64,000 nucleotides of DNA from Paenibacillus sp. oral taxon 786 str. D14 (GCF_000159955.1 NZ_GG695971.1:68430-132429); one strand, 5' to 3'; numbered from the stretch's first letter, positions 34,432 through 43,669 are shown. Program-made: numbers and translations. Notes: generated by a model from the sequence alone, not told the origin.

Positions 34432-35193
34432 TTACTCAATAGAGTCTTTGTTGGCTTGGTACAGCTGTTCTGTATATTTGTCGATATCGTCTCGGGACAT
34501 CCGCAGGCGTACGATCGAGGAACCGTACCCGATTTCCTGCTTGCCTTCGGCTAAACCTTGAAAAATGCCTTCCGTGAAGGCATCCAGCGGTTCCCCAATG
34601 CGTATGCAGACCGCTGCTTCCCAGATCTGTGTTCACTGCAGGAGGAGCAATTTCAATGACTTCAACGGATGTTGCAGACAGTTGGTGTCTTAAGCTCATG
34701 GTGTAAGAGTGAAGCGCCGCTTTTGTTGCCGAATACACCGGCGCAATTGCAAAAGGAGTAAACGCCAAACCAGAAGTGACGTTAATAATTGCTGCCGTTT
34801 CTTTCTTCGCGAAGTAAGGGGCAAACAACATGGACAAATGGACAGGCGCTTCGATATTCGTCGTAATCTCCTTGCTATAATCGTACCAGTTGTCTCTCGC
34901 GTCCGCTTTGAGCACGTTGTAGCGCAGTTGAATCCCGGCATTATTAATCAGCACGTTCACGTCGGGATAGTTTGTTGTCACCAATCGAACAAGGCTACAC
35001 GATCGCTTTCTTGAGCCAAGTCGCAAACTTGAGTGATTAAGCCCGGCACTTGTTTCCGAGCTTGCTCAAGCACGCTTTCCCGCCGGCCGATAACGATGAC
35101 GGTATTTCCGTTTTGCACGAATTTCTCTGCAAAGGCGAGCCCGATCCCGGAGCCGCCGCCAGTAATCAATATCGTATTTCCTGTAAGCTTCAT
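34432..35193 (-). pseudogene. SDR oxidoreductase (DltE-like) with two frameshifts
   Basis: The first part starts MKLTGNTILITGGGSGIG and runs to FDW at 34978. The homology continues in another frame as VTTNYPDVNVLINNAG through the catalytic YSATKAA. Loss of one G in a GGG run at the first junction explains the shift. A second shift near 34600 moves LHT to the frame of EPLDAFTEGIF and the native C-terminus, ending at TAA 34432. All motifs (cofactor glycines, NNAG, YxxxK) are present but in three frames. It is either a recent pseudogene or contains sequencing errors. It overlaps the upstream MerR gene by four bases. Confidence 0.82.
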
Positions 35194-35567
35194 AGGTTCT
35201 CTCCTCCACGAAGTTGTTTTTGATAACGATCGATTTTATCTTCAATCCCCTTCAGGTATTCCTGCATTAATGCGATTTCATCTAGCACGTTTTGCTTATG
35301 CTTCAACAGCATGTCGAGTCGTTTCTCTACTGTAGAATTTCCCTCCACAACCCAGTCCATGTACTGCTTAATCTGGCTGATGGGCATGTTGGTGTTCTTA
35401 AGGCAAGTTACGATTTGCAGCAACGCCAATTGACGTTCCGAAAATAGTCTTCTCCCCGCCTCGTCCCGTTCGATAAACGGAAGAAGGCCTTTTTTCTCAT
35501 AAAAGCGCAAGGTAGACTCTGGTATATGATACATGGCTGCAGCTTCGCCAATGGTATAGTACTTCAT
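35190..35567 (-). CDS. MerR-family regulator
   Basis: The 125-residue protein has an N-terminal MerR winged helix (YTIGEAAAMYHIPESTLRFYEKKGLL) and a long coiled-coil dimerisation helix, with no effector domain. It resembles the short AdhR/YcgE type of regulators. ATG 35567 follows a GGAGG site; an upstream TTG overlaps that site. It forms an operon with the broken SDR gene (ATGA overlap), which it probably regulated. Confidence 0.9.
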   Translation of the reverse strand: MKYYTIGEAAAMYHIPESTLRFYEKKGLLPFIERDEAGRRLFSERQLALLQIVTCLKNTNMPISQIKQYMDWVVEGNSTVEKRLDMLLKHKQNVLDEIALMQEYLKGIEDKIDRYQKQLRGGENL

Positions 35568-35728
35568 AGTGGAGGCCTCCAAATCTTAAGGATTTCTTGT
35601 CGACATGACTATCATACGACTTAAACCTTGGTTTAAGTCAACTGTGCTTCTTCGTATTTACGTTTGCCTGTCCGGGTGCAGTATAATAAGGGAGGAGTGA
35701 AGACCAAAAAAGAGAGGAGCCAAAGAAA

Positions 35729-35818
35729 ATGGCACAATCCTTAAAAGGAAAAGTTGCGATCATCACCGGAGCAGCCCGGGGGATCGGCAAAGCAACCGCG
35801 CCCGCCTTTGGTGCGTGA
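35729..35818 (+). pseudogene. 5' stub of a second SDR gene
   Basis: The 29-codon ORF begins MAQSLKGKVAIITG and continues into ARGIGKATA, a classical SDR cofactor-binding start, with a GAGAGGAG ribosome site. It ends at TGA 35818 a few residues after the motif, and no further SDR sequence follows. About 220 codons have been deleted. Confidence 0.8.
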
Positions 35819-35829
35819 CGCGGCAGCTA

Positions 35830-35904
35830 GATGACGACGAAAACAAGGAGTGTGACCAGACCGCTACCACGGATAGTGAAGGTCATTTTGACGTTAGAGT
35901 GTAA
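35830..35904 (+). pseudogene. 3' stub of an unknown gene
   Basis: A 24-codon frame ends DQTATTDSEGHFDVRV before TAA 35904, followed by a strong terminator. The pattern resembles the last strand of a carboxypeptidase-regulatory-like or dioxygenase C-terminal beta-sandwich. It is the other side of the deletion that cut the SDR gene at 35729. Confidence 0.4.
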
Positions 35905-35934
35905 CAAAGTACATAGTTTGCGTTCAAAAGAGAC

Positions 35935-35960
35935 GAGCACCTACTGGAGGTGCTCTTTTT
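35935..35960 (+). terminator. Intrinsic terminator after the deletion scar
   Basis: GAGCACCT and AGGTGCTC form a perfect 8-bp stem with a five-base loop and a T tract. A degenerate version of the same hairpin occurs near 32313-32348. Confidence 0.8.
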
Positions 35961-35978
35961 CTTTGAAACCGACAAAAT

Positions 35979-35997
35979 GATATTGATAATCATTATC
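35979..35997 (+). promoter_or_regulatory. Fur box upstream of the siderophore regulator
   Basis: GATATTGATAATCATTATC matches 18 of 19 positions of the Fur consensus GATAATGATAATCATTATC. It lies 62 bases before the Btr-like gene and implies repression by iron. Confidence 0.88.
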
Positions 35998-36059
35998 AGT
36001 AATTTTATACTAATGCCAGAATAAAGCGGATGGATATCTGGTCCAGGGGGGCATAATCG

Positions 36060-37199
36060 ATGAAAGAGGTAGACTTGACGCGCATGTCGTTAAAAGATAT
36101 TCGGGAATATATGGCGGATCATTACCATGAACCGTTGTCGATTGACGATCTGGCGCAGTTAACTGGCTTGAGTCCAAACTATTTTGGAGAAGCGTTCAAG
36201 AACGCCTACCAGCAAAATGTCATGGATTATCTTACGGACATGCGGATCGGGAGAGTCAAGCAGTTGCTTCGTGAGACGGATATGTGTTTACGCGATATTG
36301 CCAAGCTTGCCGGATACAGCGATAAATTTTATTTGAGCAAAAAGTTCAAGAAGGAAGTTGGGGAGTCGCCTTCCGCTTATCGGAAGAACTGGCGCAAACG
36401 GATTGCGGTGATATCTGTCGGGGCCATGGGGAACTTGCTCGCTCTTGGCATCGTTCCTGTAGCGGCTCCTATTGATCCGAAGTGGACCCCTTACTATTAC
36501 ATATACTATCAGAACGAGATTCAGGTACATTTGGATTGCTCACATTTGGAGACGGAAGCGAAGAACATCAGAATGCTAGTCCAGGCCAAACCCGATTGCT
36601 TATTCTTCATTGAGCCGTTATCGCAACATATGGCTAGTGAGCTTAGAGCAAACGGCGTTGAACTGATCCCGATCGAATCGAGGGATTGGAAAGGACAGCT
36701 CATGGAGATGGCCTCAGCGCTTGGGGAACAGAAGAAAGGCGAGAGCTGGATTGCAGATTATGAGCAGCGGGTAGACCAAGCTAGAAAAACCATGGGTTCC
36801 GCATCCCGGAAGGAGCTGACCGTGACCTTACGATTATGCGAAGATCAGATGTTCCTGTACAGTAATCGGGGGATACGGGATGTGTTGTATCAAGATCTGG
36901 CTTTACATACCATCCCTAAACAGCTTGGGTTATGTAACGAGCCGATTTCTCGGGAACAACTCCAAGAGCTGAACCCTGACCGGTTGTTCCTCTTAGTTTG
37001 CCCGGATGCGGCTACACGCGTACATTGGCTAACCTTGCAGCACGATCCCTCGTGGCAGCGGCTGAACGCCGTAAAGAAGGGGCAATTATATCAGATCCCG
37101 TCCAATCCTTGGTTTGAGTATTCCGCGATCGCGGTGAATCGAATGCTGGAGGAAGGGGTATTGATGTTAACCGGAAAAAGTCCAATCTCCCCTCCTTGA
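36060..37199 (+). CDS. AraC-type siderophore-responsive activator (Btr-like)
   Basis: The 379-residue protein has two AraC helix-turn-helix motifs at the N-terminus (about 10-115, with PLSIDDLAQLTGLSPNYF and the GESPSAYR ending). They are fused to a Fe-siderophore-binding (TroA/FecB-like) domain at about 120-370. This is the fusion seen in B. subtilis Btr (YbbB), which senses ferric bacillibactin in the cytoplasm and activates its uptake genes. This protein lacks the extra N-terminal region of Btr. A Fur box lies upstream and a FeuA-like lipoprotein gene follows. Confidence 0.9.
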   Translation: MKEVDLTRMSLKDIREYMADHYHEPLSIDDLAQLTGLSPNYFGEAFKNAYQQNVMDYLTDMRIGRVKQLLRETDMCLRDIAKLAGYSDKFYLSKKFKKEVGESPSAYRKNWRKRIAVISVGAMGNLLALGIVPVAAPIDPKWTPYYYIYYQNEIQVHLDCSHLETEAKNIRMLVQAKPDCLFFIEPLSQHMASELRANGVELIPIESRDWKGQLMEMASALGEQKKGESWIADYEQRVDQARKTMGSASRKELTVTLRLCEDQMFLYSNRGIRDVLYQDLALHTIPKQLGLCNEPISREQLQELNPDRLFLLVCPDAATRVHWLTLQHDPSWQRLNAVKKGQLYQIPSNPWFEYSAIAVNRMLEEGVLMLTGKSPISPP

Positions 37200-37243
37200 A
37201 CTGTCCATGGCCTAGGGGGGAGCCTCTCATTATAATCATCTTA

Positions 37244-37264
37244 TTGAGATTGATTATCAATGAG
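37244..37264 (+). promoter_or_regulatory. Weaker Fur-like site before the FeuA-like gene
   Basis: The stretch holds the palindrome ATTGATTATCAAT, which resembles the core of a Fur box but matches the 19-base consensus only partly. It may give the lipoprotein-esterase pair its own iron control. Confidence 0.5.
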
Positions 37265-37283
37265 AAAGGGGTTATGGGTAAAT

Positions 37284-38336
37284 ATGAACAGCTCAAAAGC
37301 TGTGAATCCATACTTGAGTATGATCAAGTCGATAGGTTTGTCAGTCCTGCTACTGGCTGTTGTAACGGTTCTTCCCGCATGTGGCTCGAGTAAAACCGAG
37401 GGCGAGGGGAGCCAGGTTAGTTCCGTAGCAGAGTCCGCGAAGGCGTCAGACGGAGAAGGAAATGCAGCCGCCGTCTCTGATTCATCAGCAGAGGATCAAG
37501 CGCAGGTTTATCCTCTCACAGTTACGGATGAGCTCGGACACGAAGTCACGATTCCGTCAAAACCGGTTAGAATTTTTGCCCCGATGATGGAGGATTCTCT
37601 GCTAGTGCTAGGAGTAAAACCGGTGGTCCAATGGTCCAACGGCGTCGAACCTCAGTTGTACTTGCAGGATCAACTGGGAGATGTGCCACAGATCAGCTTC
37701 GCTGGAGGTATGCCTTCGCCAGAAGCTATTATGGCGCTGGAACCTGATTTGATTATTCTGAATAATCAAGCTTACGCGGAGAAAGGCGGTTACGAGCAAT
37801 TATCCAAAATTGCCCCAACCTATGTGTTCGAGAACGCAGCCACCGATCTCAGCAGCTCAATTCAAATTTTGGGGGAACTGTTAGACAAGTCCGGTGAGGC
37901 CGAAGAGGCTTTAAAAGAGTATAACGACAAGGTCGCTAGCACACGCGAAAAATTGTCTACCCTGGTAGAAGGTAAAAAGGCGGCGATTATCCGTTTTAAC
38001 GCCAAAGGCATGTTCTTTATGAATAATCAGTATTACAGCGGTTATGTCATGAATCACGAGCTTGGTTTTGAACAGAGCACTTTGGTGAAGGATGGCGCTT
38101 TTCAAGTCTCCCTTGAAATCCTGCCTGAGCTGGATGCAAATTATATCTTCCTGGCCAATGACGGCAACCAGGGGGATGCATATCTGAAGGAACTGAAGAA
38201 AAGTTCGTTGTGGCAGACCGTTCCAGCCGTGAAAGCAGGGCATGTCTATGAAACCAATAGCGATTACTGGCTGAGCGGCGGTTTGATTGCCCAAGGAAAA
38301 GTCATTGACGATGTGGTTGGTTTCCTTGCGCCATGA
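37284..38336 (+). CDS. Ferric siderophore-binding lipoprotein (FeuA/FhuD-like)
   Basis: The 350-residue lipoprotein has a signal peptide with lipobox LPACG, an Ala/Ser/Glu-rich linker, and a class III siderophore-binding domain (YPLTVTDELGHEVTIPSKP, then EPDLIILNN). Its context with Btr-like and BesA-like genes suggests a catecholate such as bacillibactin. I chose ATG 37284 because the ATG at 37260 lies within the operator and lacks a ribosome site; the spacing to GAAAGGGG is somewhat long. No permease or ATPase gene follows. The stop overlaps the esterase start by four bases. Confidence 0.9.
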   Translation: MNSSKAVNPYLSMIKSIGLSVLLLAVVTVLPACGSSKTEGEGSQVSSVAESAKASDGEGNAAAVSDSSAEDQAQVYPLTVTDELGHEVTIPSKPVRIFAPMMEDSLLVLGVKPVVQWSNGVEPQLYLQDQLGDVPQISFAGGMPSPEAIMALEPDLIILNNQAYAEKGGYEQLSKIAPTYVFENAATDLSSSIQILGELLDKSGEAEEALKEYNDKVASTREKLSTLVEGKKAAIIRFNAKGMFFMNNQYYSGYVMNHELGFEQSTLVKDGAFQVSLEILPELDANYIFLANDGNQGDAYLKELKKSSLWQTVPAVKAGHVYETNSDYWLSGGLIAQGKVIDDVVGFLAP

Positions 38337-39163
38337 CGACGATCACGAGGATTCCTTACCAACCGGAGCGATGCTTTGAGTTCCTCATGTCATCTAAGGC
38401 AGGCAGTGAATACCGGATCCTTATTGCGGCTCCAGCAGATCCTCCCCCGGAAGGCGGGTATGGCGTTGTCTATACACTGGATGGAGATGCGCTCTTTCAG
38501 ACGTTGGCTGAAACCGTCAAGCTGCAGACGCGCAAACCCAAGGGATACGATCCAATCTTGGTTGTTGGGATTGCTTACCCATCAAAAGTTCCCTATGATA
38601 TGCACCGACGTTGCCGCGACTTCACGCTGCCTGTTGCGCCTGAAACGTTGCCGGTACGTCCCGGTGGTGAAGCTTGGCCGCCTTATGGTGAAGCGGATGC
38701 GTTCCTTGACTTTCTGGAACAAGATCTCATGCCGTGGGTAGGGAAGGAGTGGCCCATCGATTCAACAAGGCAAGCTGTGGTTGGGCATTCACTTGGAGGG
38801 TTGCTGACACTGTATGCCTTAGCAATAAGACCGCGGTTATACTCTCATTATGTAGCCATCAGCCCATCAGTCTGGTGGGGAGAATACGAAGTGCTGAGGC
38901 AGTTGGAGCGATTGAAGGAAGCCTGGTGCGGAGAGCATCCCATTCATCTCATGCTGGCGATTGGAGCAGAGGAGCTTCCCGATATGGTCGAGGGAGCGAA
39001 GAAGGCAGCTCAATGTATGGAGGAGCTTTCGAAGCGAAAGGTGTATACCGTGCTCAACGAATTTGCCGGGGAAGAGCATCTTAGCGTCCTACCGGGCGCA
39101 TTAGGCCGAATCTTTATGGAGCAACCTAAGATAAGAGACTGGACTGTTAGCTTATGCGGTTAA
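38333..39163 (+). CDS. Siderophore esterase, alpha/beta-hydrolase (BesA-like)
   Basis: This 276-residue alpha/beta-hydrolase of the esterase D/Fes group has the nucleophile elbow GHSLGG and a C-terminal catalytic histidine in EEHLSV. B. subtilis BesA (YbbA), encoded at the end of the feuABC operon, hydrolyses ferric bacillibactin to release iron. The position here, overlapping the FeuA-like gene by four bases, is equivalent. It lacks a signal peptide and acts in the cytoplasm. Confidence 0.9.
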   Translation: MTTITRIPYQPERCFEFLMSSKAGSEYRILIAAPADPPPEGGYGVVYTLDGDALFQTLAETVKLQTRKPKGYDPILVVGIAYPSKVPYDMHRRCRDFTLPVAPETLPVRPGGEAWPPYGEADAFLDFLEQDLMPWVGKEWPIDSTRQAVVGHSLGGLLTLYALAIRPRLYSHYVAISPSVWWGEYEVLRQLERLKEAWCGEHPIHLMLAIGAEELPDMVEGAKKAAQCMEELSKRKVYTVLNEFAGEEHLSVLPGALGRIFMEQPKIRDWTVSLCG

Positions 39164-39167
39164 TGGA

Positions 39168-39194
39168 AAAGGCCATCCATTTAGGATGGTCTTT
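39168..39194. terminator. Bidirectional terminator after the siderophore locus
   Basis: GGCCATCC and GGATGGTC form an 8-bp stem (one G-U) flanked by AAAA and TCTTT. It serves both convergent units. Confidence 0.7.
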
Positions 39195-39976
39195 CATTGT
39201 GTCTTCCGCCCCTTCACCCGCTTTAATGCCGCCACAATCAGGAAACTGATAATGACCAGCAGCAGCCAAGAGCTGATCTTGCCAAGATGGACGAGATGCC
39301 AGCCGTCGGATTGGTTTGGATACCTCCAGGCGCTAAAGAAGGTGGCGACATTCTCCGCGATCCAAATGAAGAACCCGATCAGTACAAACGAAAGGGTTAA
39401 CGGCATCCGGTAAGGCTTGCCGCCGACCTCATAGGTGACCCAAGTCCGCCAGAAGACGATCAGCACCAGCGCCGACAGCCACCACCGAACATCGATCCAA
39501 TAATGATGAGTGAAGAAATTCAGGTAAATGGAGGCAGCAAGCGGGACGACCAGCCAGAGCGGGGGAAAGCGAACGAGATCCACCTTCAGGCGCCGCCAGG
39601 CCTGGCACAGATAACTGGCCACACTCGCATACATAAACCCGCTGTAGAGGGGAACGCCGTTCACCTTCGTCCAACCCTCCTCGGGATACGACCAAGACCC
39701 CATATGCACCTTAAACAACTCCAGCGCCAAGCCGATCAGGTGGAATACAGTAATAACCTTCAATTCGTCGCGGGTTTCCAGTCCAGAACGAACCATCCAT
39801 ACCTGCATGGCGAGGCAGATGATCAGCAGCCAGTCATAGCGGGGCAGCCAGGGGAGAGGAAACCACTGCGTGAAAGCCAGCGAAGCGAAGATGACGACGG
39901 GAAAAACGCAGGACAACGCTTGTTGCCAACCAAAGCGAACCAACTGTTGCAGAGCATATCCCAATTGTACGCCCAT
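39194..39976 (-). CDS. DUF817-family membrane protein
   Basis: The 260-residue product has about eight membrane helices and matches the DUF817 family (KVHMGSWSYPEEGWTKVNGVPLYSGFMYASVASY in parts; GFFIWIAENVATFFSAWRYPNQ in parts). The function is unknown. ATG 39976 is preceded by AAAGGGTG; the longer frame from 40114 would overlap the HTH gene and has no ribosome site. It lies 34 bases downstream of that gene and may be in its operon. Confidence 0.88.
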   Translation of the reverse strand: MGVQLGYALQQLVRFGWQQALSCVFPVVIFASLAFTQWFPLPWLPRYDWLLIICLAMQVWMVRSGLETRDELKVITVFHLIGLALELFKVHMGSWSYPEEGWTKVNGVPLYSGFMYASVASYLCQAWRRLKVDLVRFPPLWLVVPLAASIYLNFFTHHYWIDVRWWLSALVLIVFWRTWVTYEVGGKPYRMPLTLSFVLIGFFIWIAENVATFFSAWRYPNQSDGWHLVHLGKISSWLLLVIISFLIVAALKRVKGRKTQ

Positions 39977-40010
39977 AGAGGACACCCTTTTATTTTGTAT
40001 CGAATTTGAG

Positions 40011-40223
40011 CTACTCTTCATCATCTCGATACTCCAAAATATCTCCGGGCTGGCAATCCAGCGCCTTGCATATCGCCTCCAGCGTGGAGAAACGAATGGC
40101 CTTGGCCTTCCCATTTTTCAGAATCGACAGATTCGCCATCGTAATGCCCACTTTCTCCGAAAGCTCCGTGACGCTCATTTTCCGTTTTGCCAGCATGACA
40201 TCAAGATTGATAATTACGGCCAT
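40011..40223 (-). CDS. Small Cro/CI-type HTH regulator
   Basis: This 70-residue protein consists of one XRE helix-turn-helix (KMSVTELSEKVGITMANLSILKNGKAKAIRFSTLEAICKALDC in parts) and a short acidic tail. It matches the YozG-like regulators that accompany DUF2975 membrane proteins. It begins 12 bases after the stop of the DUF2975 gene, in the same operon. Confidence 0.92.
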   Translation of the reverse strand: MAVIINLDVMLAKRKMSVTELSEKVGITMANLSILKNGKAKAIRFSTLEAICKALDCQPGDILEYRDDEE

Positions 40224-40235
40224 GGATTCCTCACC

Positions 40236-40718
40236 TCAGATCGTTAAATCGTTTTCCGATTTGATGTCGATGGCATTTCTTAAGAGCCTTTGAAGCACGG
40301 CGGCAAAGACGGCGATGACGAGCGAAGCGAAACAGATGACCAGTCCGATCGCGGCGAGTCCCGGTGCGTCATCCTTCTCCGCAATAATCAACAGAATCGG
40401 CAAAATGACCGCATACAAGATACAGATGGCGATCGCGCAGTTTCGAATGCTCTTTAAAGCCTTCACCGAGGCTTCGGAGAAAGCCGTATTTTTATCGATA
40501 TAGCTTAGCAGCTTCAGCGTCTGGTAAAGCGCAAAGAAGAACGGAATGGCCGAAGCATACATCGGAATAAGCAGGGTCAGATAGATGTATGGCGGATAAT
40601 ATTCCACCATTTCTTTGGCAACCTCAGGGACCCCGAAGACGCAGACGGCAAGGATCGCGATGCCCATCAGGAATACGACGCCCCTTAAGAACAGGGTAGA
40701 GCCTTGTTCACGTTTCAT
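40236..40718 (-). CDS. DUF2975 membrane protein
   Basis: The 160-residue protein has four membrane helices and a central loop with DKNTAFSEASVKALKSIRNCA, the DUF2975 pattern. Members are usually encoded with a small XRE regulator, as here, and may act as its membrane-bound partner. The function is unknown. Confidence 0.88.
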   Translation of the reverse strand: MKREQGSTLFLRGVVFLMGIAILAVCVFGVPEVAKEMVEYYPPYIYLTLLIPMYASAIPFFFALYQTLKLLSYIDKNTAFSEASVKALKSIRNCAIAICILYAVILPILLIIAEKDDAPGLAAIGLVICFASLVIAVFAAVLQRLLRNAIDIKSENDLTI

Positions 40719-41052
40719 ATCACAACAGCACCTCGCGTAGGATTAGTGTGAGGTTAATTTAGCATGTTTTTTATTGATAATCAATAAATATTTATTAATA
40801 AATGAGGTGTATATATCGAAAAAGAATAAAATTGGAGGATTTAACCGATAAGTTCTTTTTGGATGGCTTAAAAAAATCAATTATTAATATCTAAGAAATA
40901 AATATTTCAATCCCTCACTATTGTTGTTACACTTGAATTAGATCAATAATTACGGAAAAGGTGTGGGCCAGCTCGTCTCGAAGTTTGAAGCGAGGACAAA
41001 TCGAGAGCGCTTACATCCTTTCAGCAAAATAAGGTCATAAGGGACGGTAAAC
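40719..41052. other. AT-rich intergenic region before mqo
   Basis: This 334-base divergent region is AT-rich near 40760-40900, where promoters for both directions are likely. It contains a cre-like site at 41002 close to the mqo start. No further gene is visible. Confidence 0.5.
41002..41015 (-). promoter_or_regulatory. cre-like site upstream of mqo
   Basis: The minus-strand reading TGTAAGCGCTCTCG matches the cre consensus at 13 of 14 positions. It is 38 bases upstream of the mqo start and suggests catabolite repression of malate oxidation. Confidence 0.6.
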
Positions 41053-42561
41053 ATGAATCACGGACAAACAAGTACAGATGTTATTTTGATTGGTGCCGGA
41101 ATTATGAGTGCGACGTTGGGGACCCTGCTGAAGGAATTGGCGCCGGACTGGAACATCACGGTGTTTGAACAACTTGCGCGGGCAGGGGAGGAAAGCTCAA
41201 ACGAGTGGAATAATGCGGGAACCGGTCATGCGGCTCTGTGCGAATTGAATTATACCACCGAGCGGTCGGACGGAACCGTTGATATTAGCAAAGCAATTAA
41301 GGTGAATGAACAGTTCCAGGTATCCAGACAGTTCTGGGCTTATCTGGTTCAGCGCCAACTGATCCGAAATCCGCAGGATTTCATCATGCCGCTGCCTCAT
41401 ATGAGCTATGTGCGCGGGGAGCAGAACGTCAAATTTCTGAGAAGACGTTATGAAGCGATGTCTGCCCATCCGCTGTTCCAAGGGATGGAGTTCACCCAGG
41501 ACCCGGGGAAACTCAGAGAATGGGTTCCTCTGATGATGAAGGATCGGAAGACTGACGAGCCGATTGCGGCGACGAAGATCGATTCGGGTACGGACGTCAA
41601 CTTCGGCGCCTTGACGCGGATGTTGCTGAATCATTTGAAAGATAAAGGCGTGGACATCCGCTACAAGCACAGCGTGAAGAAGCTGAAACGGACGCCGGAC
41701 GGGTTGTGGGAATTGAAGGTAAAAGACTTGAACAGCGGGGCTATCGAGCGCCATACCGCCAAATTCGTCTTCATCGGTGCCGGCGGCGGGAGCTTGCATT
41801 TGTTGCAAAAATCCGGCATCCCGGAAGGCAAGCGGATTGGAGGCTTCCCGGTCAGCGGATTGTTTATGGTGTGCAACAATCCGGAAGTGGTGGAACAGCA
41901 TCATGCCAAAGTTTACGGCAAAGCTTCGGTGGGAGCACCGCCGATGTCCGTTCCCCATCTGGACACCCGGTTCATCGACAACAAGAAATCGCTGTTGTTC
42001 GGACCGTTTGCCGGTTTTTCGCCGAAGTTCCTCAAGACTGGATCCATGTTTGATCTGATCACCTCTGTTAAGCCGCATAACCTTCTGACGATGCTGGCGG
42101 CGGGGGTCAAAGAGATCGCGTTAACCAAATACCTGATTGGGCAGCTTATGTTGTCGAAGGAACAACGGATGGAGGAACTGCGGGATTTTGTCCCAGGGGC
42201 CAAGAGCGAGGATTGGGATCTGATCGTCGCCGGTCAGCGGGTGCAGGTCATCAAGGATACGGTGGAAGGCGGAAAAGGCACGTTGCAATTCGGCACCGAG
42301 GTTGTCAGCGCTGCGGATGGCTCGATTGCCGCCTTGCTTGGCGCTTCCCCGGGAGCTTCGACTGCGGTGCACGTCATGCTGGAGGTTATTGAGAAATGCT
42401 TCCCGCAGCACCTCGAAGCTTGGAAGCCGAAGATCAAAGAGATGATTCCTTCGTACGGCTTGTCGCTGTCGGAGAACCCGGAACTCTTCCGTACTCTACA
42501 ACAATCAACTGCGCTGGCCCTTGGATTGTCGGGAACCAAGCAAGAAGCTTCAGTATCATAA
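41053..42561 (+). CDS. mqo: Malate:quinone oxidoreductase
   Basis: The 502-residue FAD enzyme oxidises malate to oxaloacetate and reduces quinone at the membrane. The FAD-binding motif [13 protein letters not shown] and the family signature [21 protein letters not shown], visible in its parts, are present, and length is typical. Mqo replaces or complements NAD-dependent malate dehydrogenase in the TCA cycle. A cre-like site lies upstream and a strong terminator follows, so it is a single-gene unit. Confidence 0.96.
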   Translation: MNHGQTSTDVILIGAGIMSATLGTLLKELAPDWNITVFEQLARAGEESSNEWNNAGTGHAALCELNYTTERSDGTVDISKAIKVNEQFQVSRQFWAYLVQRQLIRNPQDFIMPLPHMSYVRGEQNVKFLRRRYEAMSAHPLFQGMEFTQDPGKLREWVPLMMKDRKTDEPIAATKIDSGTDVNFGALTRMLLNHLKDKGVDIRYKHSVKKLKRTPDGLWELKVKDLNSGAIERHTAKFVFIGAGGGSLHLLQKSGIPEGKRIGGFPVSGLFMVCNNPEVVEQHHAKVYGKASVGAPPMSVPHLDTRFIDNKKSLLFGPFAGFSPKFLKTGSMFDLITSVKPHNLLTMLAAGVKEIALTKYLIGQLMLSKEQRMEELRDFVPGAKSEDWDLIVAGQRVQVIKDTVEGGKGTLQFGTEVVSAADGSIAALLGASPGASTAVHVMLEVIEKCFPQHLEAWKPKIKEMIPSYGLSLSENPELFRTLQQSTALALGLSGTKQEASVS

Positions 42562-42580
42562 TTTCATCTAGGTGATTAGA

Positions 42581-42624
42581 AAAGAGCTAAGCCGTGGTCA
42601 ATCTGCGGTTAGCTCTTTATTTTT
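42581..42624 (+). terminator. Terminator of mqo
   Basis: AAAGAGCTAAGCCG pairs with GCGGTTAGCTCTTT (near-perfect) and is followed by ATTTTTT. Confidence 0.9.
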
Positions 42625-42740
42625 TGCGCCCTCCCTTGAGGATTATCCCGTTGCATCAGGTCATGCAAGCAAGCACTGAACGAAAGGGATAATGGTGGGA
42701 AAGAGGCGTGAGAAGGGGCATTGAGGGCGGCGACCTTTGT

Positions 42741-43181
42741 TTATTTCAACAAGTTAGTAGCCAGCCAGGGCTTAATCAAGGGAAGTACGGTCTCAGGCTG
42801 CATGGCTTTCGTATGGTCCATCGCGTTCCCCGGTAAAATGGCCACATCCCAGCCGAGCTGGCGCAAGGTTTGTTCATTCTTACGTAAAGCCCCTGCGATA
42901 TCAACGGTCACACTGCCAAAGTTCTCGCCATACACGATTCGGTCCGCTTCGCCGGCGAAGGTAAGCTTGGGAAACGTGAGATTGTCGTGTACAGACGTGT
43001 CATCGAAATCGGACAAGCTTTGGTACAGGGTCAGAAATTGCTTTGTTTGCGCCGGATCTAATGTCACCTGCACCTGATCCCAATCATATTCTTCCGGGCT
43101 AACGAAGTCCTGAAATTGTTCCTCCGTAGACGAGGACGAGGACGGTTGCAGCGCCTGGAACAAATCAGACAAGCCCTCCAC
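42741..43181 (-). pseudogene. Alpha/beta-hydrolase, C-terminal fragment
   Basis: The frame starts at GTG 43181 with EGLSDLFQAL and ends with ILPGNAMDHTKAMQPETVLPLIKPWL, which carries the catalytic histidine region of an alpha/beta-hydrolase. The N-terminal half with the nucleophilic serine is missing; a TAA precedes the GTG in frame. It lies directly downstream of the OhrR-like gene and was probably its target or neighbour. Confidence 0.78.
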
Positions 43182-43219
43182 GAAATGTTATATCCATATT
43201 CAATCTCTAGTTTGACCTT

Positions 43220-43669
43220 TTATTTTCTAGCGGCGGCATTCACTTGCTGCAGCAGCAGATTGATGCTGTCATTGAGCTGGTTGATCTCCTCGAGATTCAT
43301 ATCTGTGGCGTCAATCAGTGACTGCGGAACGCAGGCCGCTTTCGCTTGCAGCGCCTTCCCCTTCGGCGTGATCAGCACATTTACCACGCGCTCGTCTATG
43401 GAATCGCGTTGTCGTTCAATGAGTCCGGCAGCTTCCATCCGCTTGAGCAAAGGCGTTAAGGTGCCGGTGTCTAGATCCAAAGCTTCTCCGAGCTCTTTAA
43501 TAGTGCTCTTCTCCTTCTCCCATAAGGTGACCAAGACCAGATACTGCGGATAGGTCAGTTCCAGCTCATCTAAATAAGGGCGGTACATCCGAAGGATGGC
43601 CCGGGAGCAAGCGTATAGCGAAAAACAAAGATGTTCCCCCAATTTCAAGTTTTGCTCATTCGTTTCCAA
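43220..43669 (-). CDS. ohrR: OhrR-like MarR peroxide-sensing repressor
   Basis: The 149-residue MarR protein closely follows OhrR (LCFSLYACSRAILRMYRPYLDELELTYPQYLVLVTLWE in parts). The reactive cysteine C15 in EHLCFSLY is conserved, as are the tyrosines of the sensing pocket. OhrR represses the organic hydroperoxide reductase Ohr until the cysteine is oxidised. No ohr gene is adjacent; instead a broken hydrolase gene follows, so its target must lie elsewhere or has been lost. Confidence 0.9.
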   Translation of the reverse strand: METNEQNLKLGEHLCFSLYACSRAILRMYRPYLDELELTYPQYLVLVTLWEKEKSTIKELGEALDLDTGTLTPLLKRMEAAGLIERQRDSIDERVVNVLITPKGKALQAKAACVPQSLIDATDMNLEEINQLNDSINLLLQQVNAAARK

